The notes under the pieces were generated by a model. That model ran no database searches. It saw nothing but the letters and a program-made list of their open reading frames with translations, and was not told where the DNA came from. From contig NZ_QCYJ01000085.1 in the NCBI RefSeq assembly GCF_003123685.1, positions 336,262-400,261 on the forward strand: 64,000 nucleotides of DNA. Reading direction: 5' to 3'. This document shows positions 25,529 through 32,026 of this stretch, piece by piece. The translations under genes were made by a program, and so were the position numbers. This DNA comes from Nocardia aurea (GTDB lineage Bacteria; Actinomycetota; Actinomycetes; Mycobacteriales; Mycobacteriaceae). How positions within the stretch are numbered: the first letter of the stretch is position 1; each line of letters opens with the position of its first letter.

Positions 25529-25732
25529 TCAGCCGTTTTCGGTCACCGTGGTATCCGGATGACGCCGACTGGTGTCGGGTTTGACGAAATGGCCCGTGAT
25601 CGCCGAGCGGTCTCGCCGATCGGCACCCTCGTGTGGTTCGTCCTCTCCGAGGGTGGTTCTGGGATTGTCGGCAGCCGTCTCCTCGGACACGTACTCACCG
25701 GTCTCGGCAGAGCGATAACTCTTCTCGGCCAT
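25529..25732 (-). CDS. Small protein with duplicated RSAxTGxxV motif (67 aa)
   Basis: AGGAGG precedes the ATG at 25732. The protein contains the motif twice: YRSAETGEYVSEE near the N-terminus and DRSAITGHFVKPD in the second half. The motif pair is common in short uncharacterised actinomycete proteins. The product is polar and probably disordered between the motifs. A SigF-like promoter candidate lies at 25790-25813. Function is unknown. Confidence 0.7.
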   Translation of the reverse strand: MAEKSYRSAETGEYVSEETAADNPRTTLGEDEPHEGADRRDRSAITGHFVKPDTSRRHPDTTVTENG

Positions 25733-25789
25733 GAAATCCTCCTACAGATGTTCCCGCGAGTCCGAATCGGTACCTCGCTGTTGTCCGAG

Positions 25790-25813
25790 TACCACGTGAT
25801 TCGCGGGCAAACC
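25790..25813 (-). promoter_or_regulatory. Candidate SigF-type promoter
   Basis: On the minus strand GGTTT (25809-25813), a 14-bp spacer and TGGTA (25790-25794) match the pattern with one change in the -10 element. Confidence 0.35.
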
Positions 25814-25840
25814 TGTTGGTGGCCCGGGTGCCTGCCGCGA

Positions 25841-27040
25841 TCAGGCGACCGCGTCGGCCCGCGGATCGAGGAGGATCTTGACCGCGCCATCGGATTTCTC
25901 CTGGAACGTGCGGTACGCCTCGGGTGCGGAGGCCAGCGGAAGCCTGTGGGTCGCGAAATCGTCTACGCCGAGCGGATCACCGTCATCGAGCAGCGGCATG
26001 ATGGGATCGATCCAGCGTTTGACGTTCGCCTGCCCCATACGCAATTGGATCTGCTTGTCGAAGAGCACCCGCATCGGGAGTGGATCGGCCATCCCGCCGT
26101 AGACCCCGATGACCGAGATGGTGCCACCGCGACGCACGATGTCGACGGCGGCCTCCAGCGCGGCGAGACGGTCGACTCCGGCGAAGTCCATGACGCGGTG
26201 CGCGACAGCGTCCGGCAGCAGCGCCGCGGCGCGTTGAGCGAACGACGCCACCGGCGAGCCGTGTGCCTCCATGCCGACCGCGTCGATCACCGCGTCGGTG
26301 CCCCGACCGTCGGTGCGGTCACGGATGACATCGCCCAGGTCGTTGCCGACGGCGCCGACATCGATCACCTCGATTCCGCGTCGGGCCACCCGGTCGAGGC
26401 GCTCGGGCACCAGATCGACCCCGATGACGCGGTAGCCGCGGTGAGCGGCGATCCGGCACGCCATATCCCCGATCGGGCCGAGACCGAGCACCGTCAGCGA
26501 ACCGCCGGGCGGGACCGCGGCGTACTCGACGGCCTGCCACGCGGTGGGCAGCACATCGGAGAGGTACACGAAACGGTCGTCGTCGGGGCCTTCGGGAACT
26601 TTGATGTGGGTGAAATCGGCATGCGGCACCCGCAGGTATTCGGCTTGACCGCCCGGCACTCGGCCGTACAGTTCGGAGTATCCGAAAAGCGCGGCACCAC
26701 AACCATATTCGCGAACCTGTGTGGTCTCGCACTGGGTGCTGAGGCCGTCGCGGCACATGACGCAGTCACCGCAGCTGATCTGGAACGGGATCACGACGCG
26801 GTCGCCGCGCGACAGGTTGGTCACCGCCGACCCCGTCTCGATGATTCGTCCCATCGGCTCGTGGCCGAGCACGTCACCGGCGTGCATGTAGGGGCCGAGC
26901 ACCTCGTACAGGTGCAGATCGGATCCGCAGATCCCGGTGGAGGTGACCTCGATGATCGCGTCGGTGGGTTTCTCGATGCGTGGATCCGGCACGGATTCCA
27001 CCGCGACCTTACGTCTGCCCTGCCATGTCACAGCCTGCAT
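25841..27040 (-). CDS. Zinc-dependent alcohol/formaldehyde dehydrogenase
   Basis: This 399-residue medium-chain dehydrogenase carries the catalytic zinc site (CGSDLH, GHEPMG), the structural zinc site CGDCVMCRDGLSTQC (four Cys) and the Rossmann motif LGLGPIGDMACRIA. The length and long central insert resemble glutathione-independent formaldehyde dehydrogenase-like enzymes, which oxidise alcohols or aldehydes with bound NAD. The actual substrate is unknown. GGAGG precedes the ATG. It lies 81 bp downstream of the acyl-CoA dehydrogenase gene on the same strand. Confidence 0.88.
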   Translation of the reverse strand: MQAVTWQGRRKVAVESVPDPRIEKPTDAIIEVTSTGICGSDLHLYEVLGPYMHAGDVLGHEPMGRIIETGSAVTNLSRGDRVVIPFQISCGDCVMCRDGLSTQCETTQVREYGCGAALFGYSELYGRVPGGQAEYLRVPHADFTHIKVPEGPDDDRFVYLSDVLPTAWQAVEYAAVPPGGSLTVLGLGPIGDMACRIAAHRGYRVIGVDLVPERLDRVARRGIEVIDVGAVGNDLGDVIRDRTDGRGTDAVIDAVGMEAHGSPVASFAQRAAALLPDAVAHRVMDFAGVDRLAALEAAVDIVRRGGTISVIGVYGGMADPLPMRVLFDKQIQLRMGQANVKRWIDPIMPLLDDGDPLGVDDFATHRLPLASAPEAYRTFQEKSDGAVKILLDPRADAVA

Positions 27041-27121
27041 GGGAACTCCTCCCTCGGATTTTCGACCGGCTGTCGCGCGGTACCCGTGAGCGTGTGGGCG
27101 AAACCGACCGACCGGCGGCGA

Positions 27122-28381
27122 TTATCGCGCGGCTCCGTACCTTCCGAGTTCGATGCGCGCGACCACCCCGCGGTGGACTTCGTCGGGACCGTCGGCCAAG
27201 CGGATCGCGCGAGCGACGGTCCAGGCGGAAGCGAGCGGGAAGTCGCTGCTCAGACCGCCGCCCCCGTGGATCTGCATGGCGAAGTCGATGACCTGCTGCG
27301 CCATGTTCGGCACCGCGACCTTGATCTGGGAGACCTCCGAGAGCGCGTTGAGCGCGCCGCCCTCATCGAGTTTCCACGCGGCGTCGAGAACGAGCAGTCG
27401 CATGGCGTTGATCGCGATACGCGCGTCGGCGACCCGCTCCCGGTTGCCACCGAGGTTCATCAGGGGCTTGCCGAAGGCGGTGCGCTCGAGCCCGCGTCGG
27501 CAGGCCAGCTCCAGGGCGTGCTCGGCCAGACCGATCAGCCGCATGCAGTGGTGCACGCGGCCGGGCCCGAGGCGGCCCTGGGCGATCTCGAACGCCCGAC
27601 CGGGGCCCGCGACGATGTTCTCGGCGGGAACCCTGACATCGGTGAAGTCGACCTCGCCGTGCCCGTACGGCTCGTCCTGCCACCCCATGGTGTCGAGCAT
27701 CCGCTCCACCCGGACACCGGGAGTCTCACGCGGCACCAGCACCATCGAGTGGCGGTGATACCGGTCGGCGTCGGGATCGCTCACGCCCATCACGATCAAG
27801 ATCCGGCAATCGGGATGTCCGACACCCGTCGACCACCATTTGCGGCCGTTGAGCACGACCTCGTCGCCGTCGAGGATCGCGGTGAGTTCCATATTCGTGG
27901 CGTCGGAGGAAGCCACCGCCGGTTCGGTCATACAGAACGCGCTGCGGATATCTCCCGCCAAGAGCGGGTCGAGCCACTGTCTCTGCTGCTGTTCCGACCC
28001 GTATTTCAGCAGTACCTCCGCGTTGCCCGTATCGGGGGCGTTGCAGTTGAACACGTACGGGGCCATCAACGATCGGCCCATCACCTCCGCGATCGGCGCG
28101 TAGTCGACATTGCTCAACCCGACGCCGCCACGTGTGCCGTAACGCTCGGCATAGGGGCCCTCGTGCCCGACCGGCAGAAACAGATTCCACAATCCCTCGG
28201 CACGAGCCCGCGCACGCAGTTCGCCCAGTATCGGCAGCGGCTGCCACGGGTCCGCGCCTTCGGCGCGCAGTCGGCCCACCCGGTGGTGATAGTCCGCCTC
28301 GACCGGCGCGATGTGCTCGTCGATGAATGTGCCGACAGCTTCGGTGAGCTCGGCGGCTCGCGGTGACGCGGAAAACTCCAT
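27122..28381 (-). CDS. Acyl-CoA dehydrogenase
   Basis: This flavoenzyme has 419 residues. The FAD/substrate segments SAFCMTEPAVASSDATNMEL and NGRKWWSTGVGHPDC, and the C-terminal QIHGGGGLSSDFPLA are typical of the ACAD superfamily, here closest in style to ACAD10/11-type members. It introduces an alpha-beta double bond into an acyl-CoA. The ribosome binding site is weak (GGGTGG). Chain specificity is not readable. Confidence 0.9.
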   Translation of the reverse strand: MEFSASPRAAELTEAVGTFIDEHIAPVEADYHHRVGRLRAEGADPWQPLPILGELRARARAEGLWNLFLPVGHEGPYAERYGTRGGVGLSNVDYAPIAEVMGRSLMAPYVFNCNAPDTGNAEVLLKYGSEQQQRQWLDPLLAGDIRSAFCMTEPAVASSDATNMELTAILDGDEVVLNGRKWWSTGVGHPDCRILIVMGVSDPDADRYHRHSMVLVPRETPGVRVERMLDTMGWQDEPYGHGEVDFTDVRVPAENIVAGPGRAFEIAQGRLGPGRVHHCMRLIGLAEHALELACRRGLERTAFGKPLMNLGGNRERVADARIAINAMRLLVLDAAWKLDEGGALNALSEVSQIKVAVPNMAQQVIDFAMQIHGGGGLSSDFPLASAWTVARAIRLADGPDEVHRGVVARIELGRYGAAR

Positions 28382-28766
28382 GCGACCACCCTACGAAGTT
28401 GACAGCTCGGACAGCTACGAGCGACAACGACGACAGCGAGGAAATCCGTGAGAAGGCTGTATGGTGGATCCACGCGACCTGACCTCCCCGGCTTCGTGAA
28501 GCGCCTCGAAGCCGTACCGATATCGGAACTCACGACACACCGTGTCGACAGTGTGTTCGTGCCACACGGCGAGTATTGGCGCTAGTGTCGCTGCTCGTCA
28601 CGGCCGCAGTTCGGGCAAAGGGCGTGCGGCCGTGACACTCGAATAGGTGGTACCCCGTGTGGCTGCCCTCCGGTTTCCGGCTCGGCACACGGCCTCCGTC
28701 GCCGCCCGGACATAGACGCGTGTGCGACTCCCGGTCGCAGTGGTCGGGACGCGAATGCGGGTGAAT
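28382..28766. other. Intergenic region with one imperfect stem-loop
   Basis: No gene is supported. An imperfect hairpin at 28531-28561 (CACGACACAC pairing with GTGTGTTCGTG) may end minus-strand transcription coming from the cold-shock genes. Confidence 0.35.
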
Positions 28767-29045
28767 TCATCGACCCCCGGCAGCGTGTACCTGCCTATTG
28801 AGGCGGTCGGGCGCGGTATGCGGATCTTCAGCGGCGTTGTCTCGCCGCGGCGCTCGCCGACGGGTGCACTGCGTCGAGTGTGCTGCGGTGGATGGAAGCG
28901 GTCGCAGTAGCAGGAGGGCGATCGCGGTGCCTACCAGCACGGGGAGTGTCAGCAGTACTTTCGGCGGGGCGTCGAGCGCGGCGAGGGCGGTCAGGGCGGT
29001 GAGCAGGATCGTCAGGATGTAGTGGGGTGTGTGCAGCAGAGCCAT
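28767..29045 (-). CDS. Small two-helix membrane protein overlapping the cold-shock gene
   Basis: The ATG at 29045 begins a 92-residue product with two hydrophobic segments (YILTILLTALTALAAL and VLLTLPVLVGTAIALLLL) and a basic tail. Third codon positions in the hydrophobic part are strongly GC-rich, which supports coding in this frame. It overlaps the 3' part of the cold-shock frame by 218 bp in another frame, and no good ribosome binding site precedes it. Either it is a separate gene or the C-terminal part of a cold-shock/membrane fusion split by a frameshift. Confidence 0.45.
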   Translation of the reverse strand: MALLHTPHYILTILLTALTALAALDAPPKVLLTLPVLVGTAIALLLLRPLPSTAAHSTQCTRRRAPRRDNAAEDPHTAPDRLNRQVHAAGGR

Positions 29046-29367
29046 CGCGGTGGGTTCTTTCGACTGGTTGATCGTCGGCTTGCTGGTGGGTTGTGTCGCG
29101 ACGGTAAGGGCGCACACGGGCCGCTTCGGGCCCGCGGGCGGTGGCGGTGGTGGTGAACACGACGGGGTCACCGCCGCTGAGGGTTCTGTAGCCGGTGGCG
29201 TCGATGCTGCTGTATTCCACGAACACCGCGCCGGTCTTGTCGTCGGGGTGAATGAATCCGAATCCTTTTTCGGCGTTGAACCAGGCCACCACACCGTGTC
29301 GCCACTCGCGGGGATCGGCAGGCGTCTCGGTGTTGTGCTCAGTAAGGGAAAAGAAGGTAGTCGTCAT
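28828..29367 (-). CDS. Cold-shock domain protein, C-terminal boundary uncertain
   Basis: Residues about 23-88 are a cold-shock domain with RNP1 (KGFGFI) and an RNP2-like VFVEYSS. Such proteins bind single-stranded RNA or DNA and act as RNA chaperones. The open frame continues to 179 residues, but the extra 90 residues are His/Arg/Pro-rich and have poor codon pattern, so they may not be real. GC-rich third positions shift to another frame near 29100. It overlaps the upstream small gene by 29 bp. Confidence 0.65.
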   Translation of the reverse strand: MTTTFFSLTEHNTETPADPREWRHGVVAWFNAEKGFGFIHPDDKTGAVFVEYSSIDATGYRTLSGGDPVVFTTTATARGPEAARVRPYRRDTTHQQADDQPVERTHRDGSAAHTPLHPDDPAHRPDRPRRARRPAESTADTPRAGRHRDRPPATATASIHRSTLDAVHPSASAAARQRR

Positions 29368-29518
29368 CGGGTATCGGAGTAATGCGGTCGCGGTCGGCGG
29401 CCTCGAACGCGGCGCGGATTCGCTCGGCCAGCGGGGGCACCGCTGTGGTTCGCGGGCCGAGGTCGGCGCCGACGGTGACAGGGAGCAGCTGTTCGGTGCG
29501 GGTGGGGATCGTGGTCAT
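29339..29518 (-). CDS. Small hypothetical protein (59 aa) upstream of the cold-shock gene
   Basis: GGAGG lies 8 nt before the ATG at 29518. The product has PLAERIRAAFEAADRDRI, a helical segment, and ends with an acidic/aromatic tail (DDDYLLFPY). No family is recognised. The stop lies within the start of the cold-shock gene, so translation is probably coupled. Confidence 0.5.
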   Translation of the reverse strand: MTTIPTRTEQLLPVTVGADLGPRTTAVPPLAERIRAAFEAADRDRITPIPDDDYLLFPY

Positions 29519-29963
29519 CGCGGAAACCTCCGGCGTTCGTGGCTCGATGTCGGCGATGTCCCCTCGAGGATCGGGGGAGGGTGGGTCCGGTTGCAGGCCC
29601 GGACCCACCCACGAAGGGAAGACAACGTGACGTGTCTGCGACAGGCATCACCTCACTTTCCTCGCGCCGACATCGTATTCGCCAGGGTCGCACTGCATTC
29701 GGTTCGTCGGGCCGTCGCGTCGGAGGCCCGCGCTGGGTCGCCCGCCCGGCCTCGGGGCGCCGACCTCGTGACCACCGCCGGGCGTACGTCCGCAGCGGGA
29801 ATCTCGCTGGGGCCCGGAGCCGGGCCGCGGTGGCCACTGTTTCGGTGAGGGTGCGGCGCAGGATCTGCTCGACCTCGTCGAACAACGTTTCCAGGTCCGG
29901 GTCGAGCAGATCCAGCACCGGTTCGACATCGCCGGAAGGGGACGTGTCGAGTTTCGTAGTCAT
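29364..29963 (-). CDS. Hypothetical gene downstream of hsp20, 3' end doubtful
   Basis: GGAGG precedes the ATG at 29963, 50 bp after the hsp20 stop. The first 50 residues look like a real protein: an acidic helical segment with VLDLLDPDLETLFDEVEQIL. After that the frame is Arg/Pro-rich, passes through a strong hairpin and stays open to 29364. The true product is probably shorter, and a frameshift into the frame that ends at 29648 is possible. No family is recognised. Confidence 0.4.
   Translation of the reverse strand: MTTKLDTSPSGDVEPVLDLLDPDLETLFDEVEQILRRTLTETVATAARLRAPARFPLRTYARRWSRGRRPEAGRATQRGPPTRRPDEPNAVRPWRIRCRREESEVMPVADTSRCLPFVGGSGPATGPTLPRSSRGHRRHRATNAGGFRDDHDPHPHRTAAPCHRRRRPRPANHSGAPAGRANPRRVRGRRPRPHYSDTR
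29579..29610 (-). terminator. Strong hairpin, likely terminator
   Basis: Perfect 12-bp arms (GGGTGGGTCCGG and its complement) flank an 8-nt loop. It lies between the genes starting at 29963 and 29518 on the minus strand. The stem is similar in sequence to the terminator at 2068-2099. Confidence 0.65.
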
Positions 29964-30013
29964 GACGCCACCACCTCCAGGACAGGAGCGTCGGATACGA
30001 AGGGACGGGGGCC

Positions 30014-30439
30014 TCAGACGTCGATGGCCTGCTGTCGGCCGGTGTCGCTGTGGCCGATCTTGATCTTGCGTGGTTTGGCCTTCTCGGCCACCGGGATCGT
30101 CAACCGCAGTACCCCGTGGGTGTAGTCGGCGGTGATGTTGTCGGTATCGAGGCCCTCGCCGAGGAACAACTGGCGGCTGAACACTCCGCGGGGTCGTTCC
30201 GCGGCGATCATCGACTGGCTCGAGTCCAGGTCCGGGCGTGCGGCTCGTACGGTCACGACGTTGCGTTCGATGTCCAGGTCCAGCGAGTCCGGGTCGATGC
30301 CGGGAAGGTCGAGTTCCACCCGGAATTGCTCACCGTCGCGCCAGGCATCCATCGGCATCGCCGCGGGACGGGCCGCTGTGCCGAACACCTGCTGCGTGAG
30401 TCGGTCCAGATCGCGGAAGGGATCGGTACGCATCAGCAT
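30014..30439 (-). CDS. Second Hsp20/alpha-crystallin small heat shock protein
   Basis: This 141-residue paralogue of the gene at 2131-2550 has an identical N-terminal MLMRTDPFRDLDRLTQQVFG, the alpha-crystallin core FRVELDLPGIDPDSLDLDIE and the DGVLRLTIPVAEKAK signature. The C-terminus differs (TGRQQAIDV). GGAGG and the whole upstream region up to the CIRCE-like element match the first copy. It is an ATP-independent chaperone. It heads a minus-strand group with small proteins and a cold-shock gene. Confidence 0.93.
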   Translation of the reverse strand: MLMRTDPFRDLDRLTQQVFGTAARPAAMPMDAWRDGEQFRVELDLPGIDPDSLDLDIERNVVTVRAARPDLDSSQSMIAAERPRGVFSRQLFLGEGLDTDNITADYTHGVLRLTIPVAEKAKPRKIKIGHSDTGRQQAIDV

Positions 30440-30476
30440 GGTCGCCACCTCCAACACTCCAATCTCTGTGGTAGGT

Positions 30477-30498
30477 CCAGATAACCTCTGTCATCTGG
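30477..30498. promoter_or_regulatory. Second copy of inverted repeat CCAGAT-N10-ATCTGG
   Basis: It is identical to 2594-2615 except for one spacer base. It lies at the same place relative to promoter and start codon in the second hsp20 gene. Confidence 0.6.
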
Positions 30499-30507
30499 CA
30501 TAGGTTT

Positions 30508-30537
30508 GTTTTAGCATTCTATACATGTGAGTGCAAG
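30508..30537 (-). promoter_or_regulatory. Second hsp20 promoter with CIRCE-like element
   Basis: On the minus strand TTGCAC (30531-30536), a 17-bp spacer and TAAAAC (30508-30513) repeat the first hsp20 promoter. The overlapping TTAGCATTC-N9-GAGTGCAAG (30511-30537) is CIRCE-like; its right arm is closer to consensus than in copy 1. Confidence 0.65.
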
Positions 30538-30834
30538 TACCTAGAATAGGAAACCTGTCGGAAGATATGGACGAGTGGAGGGAAGGGACTGCTGTGCCGC
30601 AGGATTCGCGTCTGGCCCGGACCTCGCTGATCCACGACCGGCGTCCCCGCGATCGACGGCAATACGCCGTTCGATCCCAGGTCCGGCATGAATGTCGCAG
30701 GTCGGGCTCGAAATGTAGGTGAATTCGGAACAAGGACGCAAACATCACCCGCACCATCGCCTCCGCCCGCATCCTTCGAGAGGGTTCGACCATGGGCCTC
30801 GCTGTTCATCGATGCGTGCCGTGGTTACACACGC
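30538..30834. other. Intergenic region; the divergent regulator of copy 1 is missing
   Basis: A 12-bp match to copy 1 (ATAGGAAACCTG, 30546-30557) shows that the duplication reaches past the promoter. Where copy 1 has the MerR gene, no MerR sequence is recognisable here. A TAGAAT (30542-30547) could still serve a divergent plus-strand promoter. Confidence 0.4.
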
Positions 30835-30872
30835 CGATGGCCCCGTACCGGTCTCCCGGTACGGGGCCATCG
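30835..30872 (-). terminator. Hairpin terminator of the cold-shock gene
   Basis: Perfect 17-bp arms (CGATGGCCCCGTACCGG and its complement) flank the loop TCTC. It lies 37 bp beyond the stop of the minus-strand cold-shock gene. Confidence 0.85.
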
Positions 30873-30909
30873 AAGGTATCGCGGTCGATAGAACCGTGAA
30901 AGGAATAAC

Positions 30910-31113
30910 TCAGCGGACGCGGACGTCCTCGGCTTGAGGGCCCTTCTGTCCTTGACCGATCTGGAACTCCACCTGCTGTCCCTCGTCCAGGGATTTGAAG
31001 CCCGATCCGCCGATCGCCGAATAGTGCACGAAGACGTCGGGGCCTCCTCCGTCCTGGGCGATGAATCCGAAGCCCTTCTCGCTGTTGAACCACTTCACGA
31101 TGCCTCGAGCCAT
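30910..31113 (-). CDS. CspA-type cold-shock protein
   Basis: This 67-residue protein has the classical size and motifs: MARGIVKWFNSEKGFGFI (RNP1 KGFGFI) and VFVHYSAI (RNP2). It binds single-stranded nucleic acids and melts RNA structure. The ATG at 31113 follows AAGGAA. The upstream region of about 235 bp to the next gene contains no obvious promoter match, but long leaders are normal for csp genes. Confidence 0.95.
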   Translation of the reverse strand: MARGIVKWFNSEKGFGFIAQDGGGPDVFVHYSAIGGSGFKSLDEGQQVEFQIGQGQKGPQAEDVRVR

Positions 31114-31348
31114 GTCTTTTCCTTGTCGACGAGCCAACTTCGCAGACCGAATGCCCGCTATCGCGCCGGTGAAACCAGCGCTGATCGGCTGTGGCCGGTA
31201 GGTCGGCACGAGGTTCCTCGTGTCCGCGAGAGGGCGACGGTGCCGGTCCCCCTCGATAGATGGGCACAAGCGTCGAGCCCGCCCGAGTTTCACCGCCACT
31301 GTTAATGCAGGGCGCGTCGAAAATGTCGGGGATTGTCGAAACGCTCTA

Positions 31349-31648
31349 TCAGTCGGGTTGGGATTGCTTGGCGGCGAACAGGACTCGGTCCAGAGACTCG
31401 CGGAGAGCGGCGATGTCGTGGGGTGTGCCGACCTCGGGGAGTTCGGCCACGACCGCCGCGGCGAGTTGGCGAAGTTTGACGTTGGCGTCCTGGGAGGCGA
31501 CGCGCAGGATCGCGAAGGCTTGGTCGGCATCGACGCTGTAGACCAGCATCACTGCGCCTTTGGCCTGCTCGATGACCTGGCGCGCCGCAGCGACGACCGT
31601 CTCGTCGGCCACCGGTGCCTGTGCGGTCAGTGTGTGGTTGTCCTCCAT
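31349..31648 (-). CDS. Stand-alone ANTAR domain protein (99 aa)
   Basis: This paralogue of 25159-25440 has the ANTAR core ARQVIEQAKGAVMLVYSVDA, then DQAFAILRVASQDANVKLRQ. It lacks a sensor domain. A SigF-type promoter ends 9 bp before the ATG, exactly as in the paralogue, and there is no ribosome binding site. It probably acts as an RNA-binding antiterminator; targets are unknown. Confidence 0.88.
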   Translation of the reverse strand: MEDNHTLTAQAPVADETVVAAARQVIEQAKGAVMLVYSVDADQAFAILRVASQDANVKLRQLAAAVVAELPEVGTPHDIAALRESLDRVLFAAKQSQPD

Positions 31649-31657
31649 GCCAGCGGC

Positions 31658-31683
31658 CTACCCTCCTCCCGAGGTCCGAAACC
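31658..31683 (-). promoter_or_regulatory. SigF-type promoter of an ANTAR gene
   Basis: On the minus strand GGTTT (31679-31683), a 15-bp spacer and GGGTAG (31658-31663) precede the ATG at 31648 by 9 bp. Confidence 0.6.
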
Positions 31684-32026
31684 GCCGACACCGGGCTGAA
31701 ATGCGCTGATAGGACGCAGTATGCGCCGATCCTCTCCAAGTGCGCGAGGATCCTCACGTAGCTCGTGGAGGAGAGGGTGACGACGAGTTCGGCGGATCAC
31801 GCTGGTGAACATCGAGACGTCGCCAGGGTGATTGCCGCCCACCAGGCCACGGCGTTCGGCTAGCCGGTGAGCAGGCAACACACGGCGATACCAACGACTG
31901 AAGGGTTCGTCGATATCGGTGGGTACGCCGTTCGGGGATCGACTGGGCGATGGTCGCGGGCTGTGAGCTCCACCGGAGATCACAGCGTGTCGCCGGCATT
32001 TCGTTCGACACCCGAACGGCGTCCGG
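31684..32026. other. Intergenic region, no gene supported
   Basis: A minus-strand frame here reads partly protein-like (SRWYRRVLPAHRLAERRG, then FTSVIRRTRRHPLLHEL), but it has no start signal and no recognisable family. It could be a remnant. Confidence 0.3.

Noticed and set aside
25481..28366. A very long plus-strand open frame (over 900 codons) opposite the dehydrogenase genes
   Set aside because: It is the antisense shadow of two clearly homologous minus-strand genes, and its composition (Arg, His, Val, Asp bias) is typical of antisense frames in GC-rich DNA.
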